Assembly (NCBI GenBank): GCA_003242195.1 | Contig: QGUQ01000080.1 | Coordinates: 1-7,650, forward strand | Direction of reading: 5' to 3' | From: Bacillota bacterium | Lineage (GTDB): Bacteria > Bacillota > Sulfobacillia > Thermaerobacterales > Thermaerobacteraceae | DNA: 7,650 nucleotides | In this document: piece after piece, positions 6,070 through 7,650 of the stretch | Layout: the number at the start of each line of letters is the position of its first letter | Numbering within the stretch: position 1 is the stretch's first letter | Program-made: the position numbers and the translations under genes | The notes under the pieces: model-generated | Database searches by the model: none | Told to the model about the DNA's origin: nothing | The model's input: only the letters and a program-made list of their open reading frames with translations

Positions 6070-6846
6070 TCAGACGCCCATGATGTGGTACCCGGCGTCC
6101 ACGAAGAGCACCTCCCCGGTGACGTTGGCGGACATGTCGCTGGCCAGGTACACGGCCGCATGGGCCACGTCCTCCTGGGTGATGCTGCGCTTGAGGGCCG
6201 ACCGCTCCGCGTGGGTCTTGATGAAATCCGTGAGGTTGCGGACGCCGCGGGCGGCGAGGGTGTTGATGGGACCCGCGGAGATGGCGTTGACGCGTATTCC
6301 CTGGGGGCCGAGGTCGGCGGCCAGGTAACGGACGCACGCCTCCAGCGCTGCCTTGGCCACGCCCATGACGTTGTAGTTGGGCACCGCCTTCTCCGAGCCG
6401 TAGTAGGTCATGGTGAGGATGCTGCCGCCCTCTTTCATCAGCGGCCGGGCGGCACGGGCGAGGGCTACCAGGGAATAGGCGCTGATGTCCAGGGCCACCC
6501 GGAAGTCCTCGCGGGTGGTGTCCACGAAGGCGCCCTCCATGGCCGGCCGGGGCGCGTAGGCCAGGCTATGGACCAGCACGTCCAGGCGGTCCCAGGACTC
6601 GGCCACGGCGCGGAAGGCCGCCTCGATCTGATCGTCGAAGGCCACGTCGCACTGGAGGAGCAGGGGCTCCTGGCTCAGCTCGGGCACCAGCTTCCGCACC
6701 CGTTCCTCCAGCCGTTCGTTCTGGTAAGCGATGGCGAGGCGGGCCCCGGCCCGGTCCAGGGCGCGGGCGATGGCCCAGGCGATGCTGTTCTTGTTGGCGA
6801 CCCCGAAGACCAGGGCCGACTTGCCCGCCAGTAAACCTTCGTACAC
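6070..6846 (-). CDS. fabI: Enoyl-[acyl-carrier-protein] reductase (NADH), FabI
   Basis: The product of 258 residues has the exact usual size of FabI, which carries out the last reduction of each fatty-acid elongation cycle (trans-2-enoyl-ACP to acyl-ACP, using NAD(P)H) in the cytosol. Residues 15-27 form the FabI-type cofactor loop GVANKNSIAWAIA. LQCDV (64-68) and LVHSLAYAP (91-99) line the cofactor and inhibitor site. The catalytic pair Tyr158-X6-Lys165 lies in PNYNVMGVAK, with Tyr148 upstream, matching E. coli Tyr146/Tyr156/Lys163. VNAISAGPINTLAA and the end VDAGYHIMGV complete the family pattern. Ala96 sits at the E. coli Gly93 position, as in S. aureus and B. subtilis FabI. The GTG at 6846-6844 is chosen because GAGGAG lies 8 nt upstream and it yields the standard N-terminus; the longer open frame is noise over the M24 gene. 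The start is 5 nt after the M24 stop, so the two are probably cotranscribed. Codon 5 is TTA, rare in this GC-rich sequence. Confidence 0.97.
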   Translation of the reverse strand: MYEGLLAGKSALVFGVANKNSIAWAIARALDRAGARLAIAYQNERLEERVRKLVPELSQEPLLLQCDVAFDDQIEAAFRAVAESWDRLDVLVHSLAYAPRPAMEGAFVDTTREDFRVALDISAYSLVALARAARPLMKEGGSILTMTYYGSEKAVPNYNVMGVAKAALEACVRYLAADLGPQGIRVNAISAGPINTLAARGVRNLTDFIKTHAERSALKRSITQEDVAHAAVYLASDMSANVTGEVLFVDAGYHIMGV

Positions 6847-6851
6847 GGGGA

Positions 6852-7650
6852 TCACTCCTCGCTCGATGGGTGTTGGATCGACCGGCCCACTTCCGGCAGG
6901 CGCGGTGTTTGGGTCAGGACCCGGGGCTCGCCGTCCTCGACCACGATCTCTTCTTCGATGCTGAAGCCGCCCAACCCCGGGACGCGGATGGCCGGCTCGA
7001 TGCACAGCACCATGCCGGCCTCCAGCCGGTCGTCGACGCCGGGCATGAGCAATGGTTCCTCCACCGTTTCCAGCCCGATGCCGTGGCCCAGCAGCGGCGC
7101 CAGGTAACGGCCGAACCCGTGCCGGTCGGCCGTGTCCCGGGCGACGGCGATGAGCTCGGCCACGGTGACGCCGGGGCGGCAGCGGGCGAGGACGGCCTCG
7201 AGGCAGGCCACGGTGGCGTCGGCCAGGCGGCGGAGCTCCGCGACCCGGGGGCGCCCTCCTGCCGGCCCGCCGGACTCGCTCCCGGCACCGTCGCCGTCTC
7301 CCGTGATCACGGTCCGCAGGACGTCGAACTGGTAGCCCAGGCGGGCGCCGATGATGTCGTAGAAGAGAGGCTCGCCCTCGCGCAGTCTGCGGGCCGTCGC
7401 CTGGGGCCAGCGGAAGGAGAGCATGGTCCACGCCGACGAGTGGACGCGGAAGTAGCGGACGAAGTCGGCCCCGGCGGCCAGGGCTGCCGCCGTGCCCGCG
7501 GCGCTGAGCTGCTGCTCGCTGATACCGGGCCGGGTCACCTCCAGGGCGGCCTGGAGGCCCACGTCGGCCACGCGGGCCGCCTGGGCCAGCAGCTCGACCT
7601 CGGCGGGATCCTTGATCCGGCGCGGGCGGGTGACGAGGTCGTCCGCCGGG
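6852..7650 (-). CDS. M24-family metallopeptidase-like protein (Xaa-Pro peptidase/creatinase fold), 5' part missing
   Basis: The frame is open to the right edge (first full codon 7649-7647) and reads RRIKDPAEVELLAQAARVAD, the standard entry to the M24 pita-bread domain. The N-terminal creatinase-type domain, if present, lies outside the window; the GTG at 7571 is internal. All five metal ligands are present: Asp in LFYDII (codon 7358-7356), Asp in YQFDVLRTV (7325-7323), His in LGHGIGLE (7085-7083), Glu in CIEPAI (6998-6996) and Glu in FSIEEEI (6956-6954). The family includes dinuclear-metal aminopeptidases, prolidases and metal-free relatives such as creatinase; intact ligands argue for a metal-dependent hydrolase. 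Two deviations are visible. The region before the first Asp reads LSFRWPQA, without the usual LPHG-type histidine. A Gly/Ser-rich insert (about 7301-7247) follows the second Asp. The substrate is unknown. fabI follows at 5 nt. Confidence 0.88.
   Translation of the reverse strand, partial: PADDLVTRPRRIKDPAEVELLAQAARVADVGLQAALEVTRPGISEQQLSAAGTAAALAAGADFVRYFRVHSSAWTMLSFRWPQATARRLREGEPLFYDIIGARLGYQFDVLRTVITGDGDGAGSESGGPAGGRPRVAELRRLADATVACLEAVLARCRPGVTVAELIAVARDTADRHGFGRYLAPLLGHGIGLETVEEPLLMPGVDDRLEAGMVLCIEPAIRVPGLGGFSIEEEIVVEDGEPRVLTQTPRLPEVGRSIQHPSSEE
6855..6860 (-). promoter_or_regulatory. Ribosome binding site of fabI inside the end of the M24 gene
   Basis: On the minus strand GAGGAG lies 8 nt before the fabI GTG. 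The same six bases encode the last two Glu codons of the M24 protein and are followed directly by its TGA. A ribosome finishing M24 therefore sits on the fabI initiation region, which suggests translational coupling. Confidence 0.75.

Noticed and set aside
5957..6328. Plus-strand reading frame starting ATGGACGAACCTGCG with GGAGAGG just upstream
   Set aside because: The first part is Gly/Pro-rich low complexity through the hairpin region, and the rest is antisense to fabI with no recognisable domain. A chance frame in GC-rich DNA is more likely, although the ribosome-site match is decent.
6847..7431. Long N-terminal extension of the fabI frame
   Set aside because: The translation upstream of the GTG at 6846 is Arg/Pro/Gly noise overlapping the M24 gene. 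The ribosome site and the family N-terminus both place the start at 6846.

Overview
This is a very GC-rich window (roughly 70% G+C by eye, with third codon positions almost always G or C). Shine-Dalgarno sequences are clear and purine-rich, and GTG and TTG starts are common. The FabI protein has the short C-terminus and active-site residues of Bacillus- and thermophile-type enzymes. Together these suggest a high-GC Firmicute of the Thermaerobacter/Symbiobacterium type. That assignment rests on protein style and composition only and is an inference.

Layout: (1) 1-331, the 3' end of a complex I 49-kDa subunit gene (nuoD), the last gene of a nuo block entering from the left. (2) 332-485, an intergenic region with a TTGACA-type promoter and a 33-bp inverted repeat that looks like a TetR-family operator. 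(3) 486-5897, a three-gene plus-strand cassette: a TetR-family repressor, a lipoprotein-type RND membrane-fusion (adaptor) protein, and a 1037-residue RND efflux permease. (4) 5898-6069, a convergent junction with two overlapping, mutually exclusive GC-rich hairpins. (5) 6070-7650 on the minus strand, fabI (enoyl-ACP reductase), preceded by an M24-family metallopeptidase-like gene that runs off the right edge. The M24 stop codon and the fabI start are 5 nt apart.

How the genes work together: the TetR protein probably binds the inverted repeat just downstream of the promoter, represses the whole tetR-adaptor-pump operon, and is released by a pump substrate. No outer-membrane channel gene is present, so the pump would act as a two-part system, as SwrC/YerP-type RND pumps do in Bacillus. 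The fabI/M24 pair is a separate, oppositely directed unit with no evident functional link to the pump.

No clearly new system is visible. The points most worth a second look are: the RND permease has Phe where the second Asp of the TM4 proton-relay pair normally sits, and Asn in place of the TM10 Lys; the tip of the adaptor's alpha-hairpin is replaced by a low-complexity segment bounded by two cysteines; and the operator is unusually long and symmetric. No tRNA, rRNA, CRISPR array, insertion sequence or phage gene was seen.
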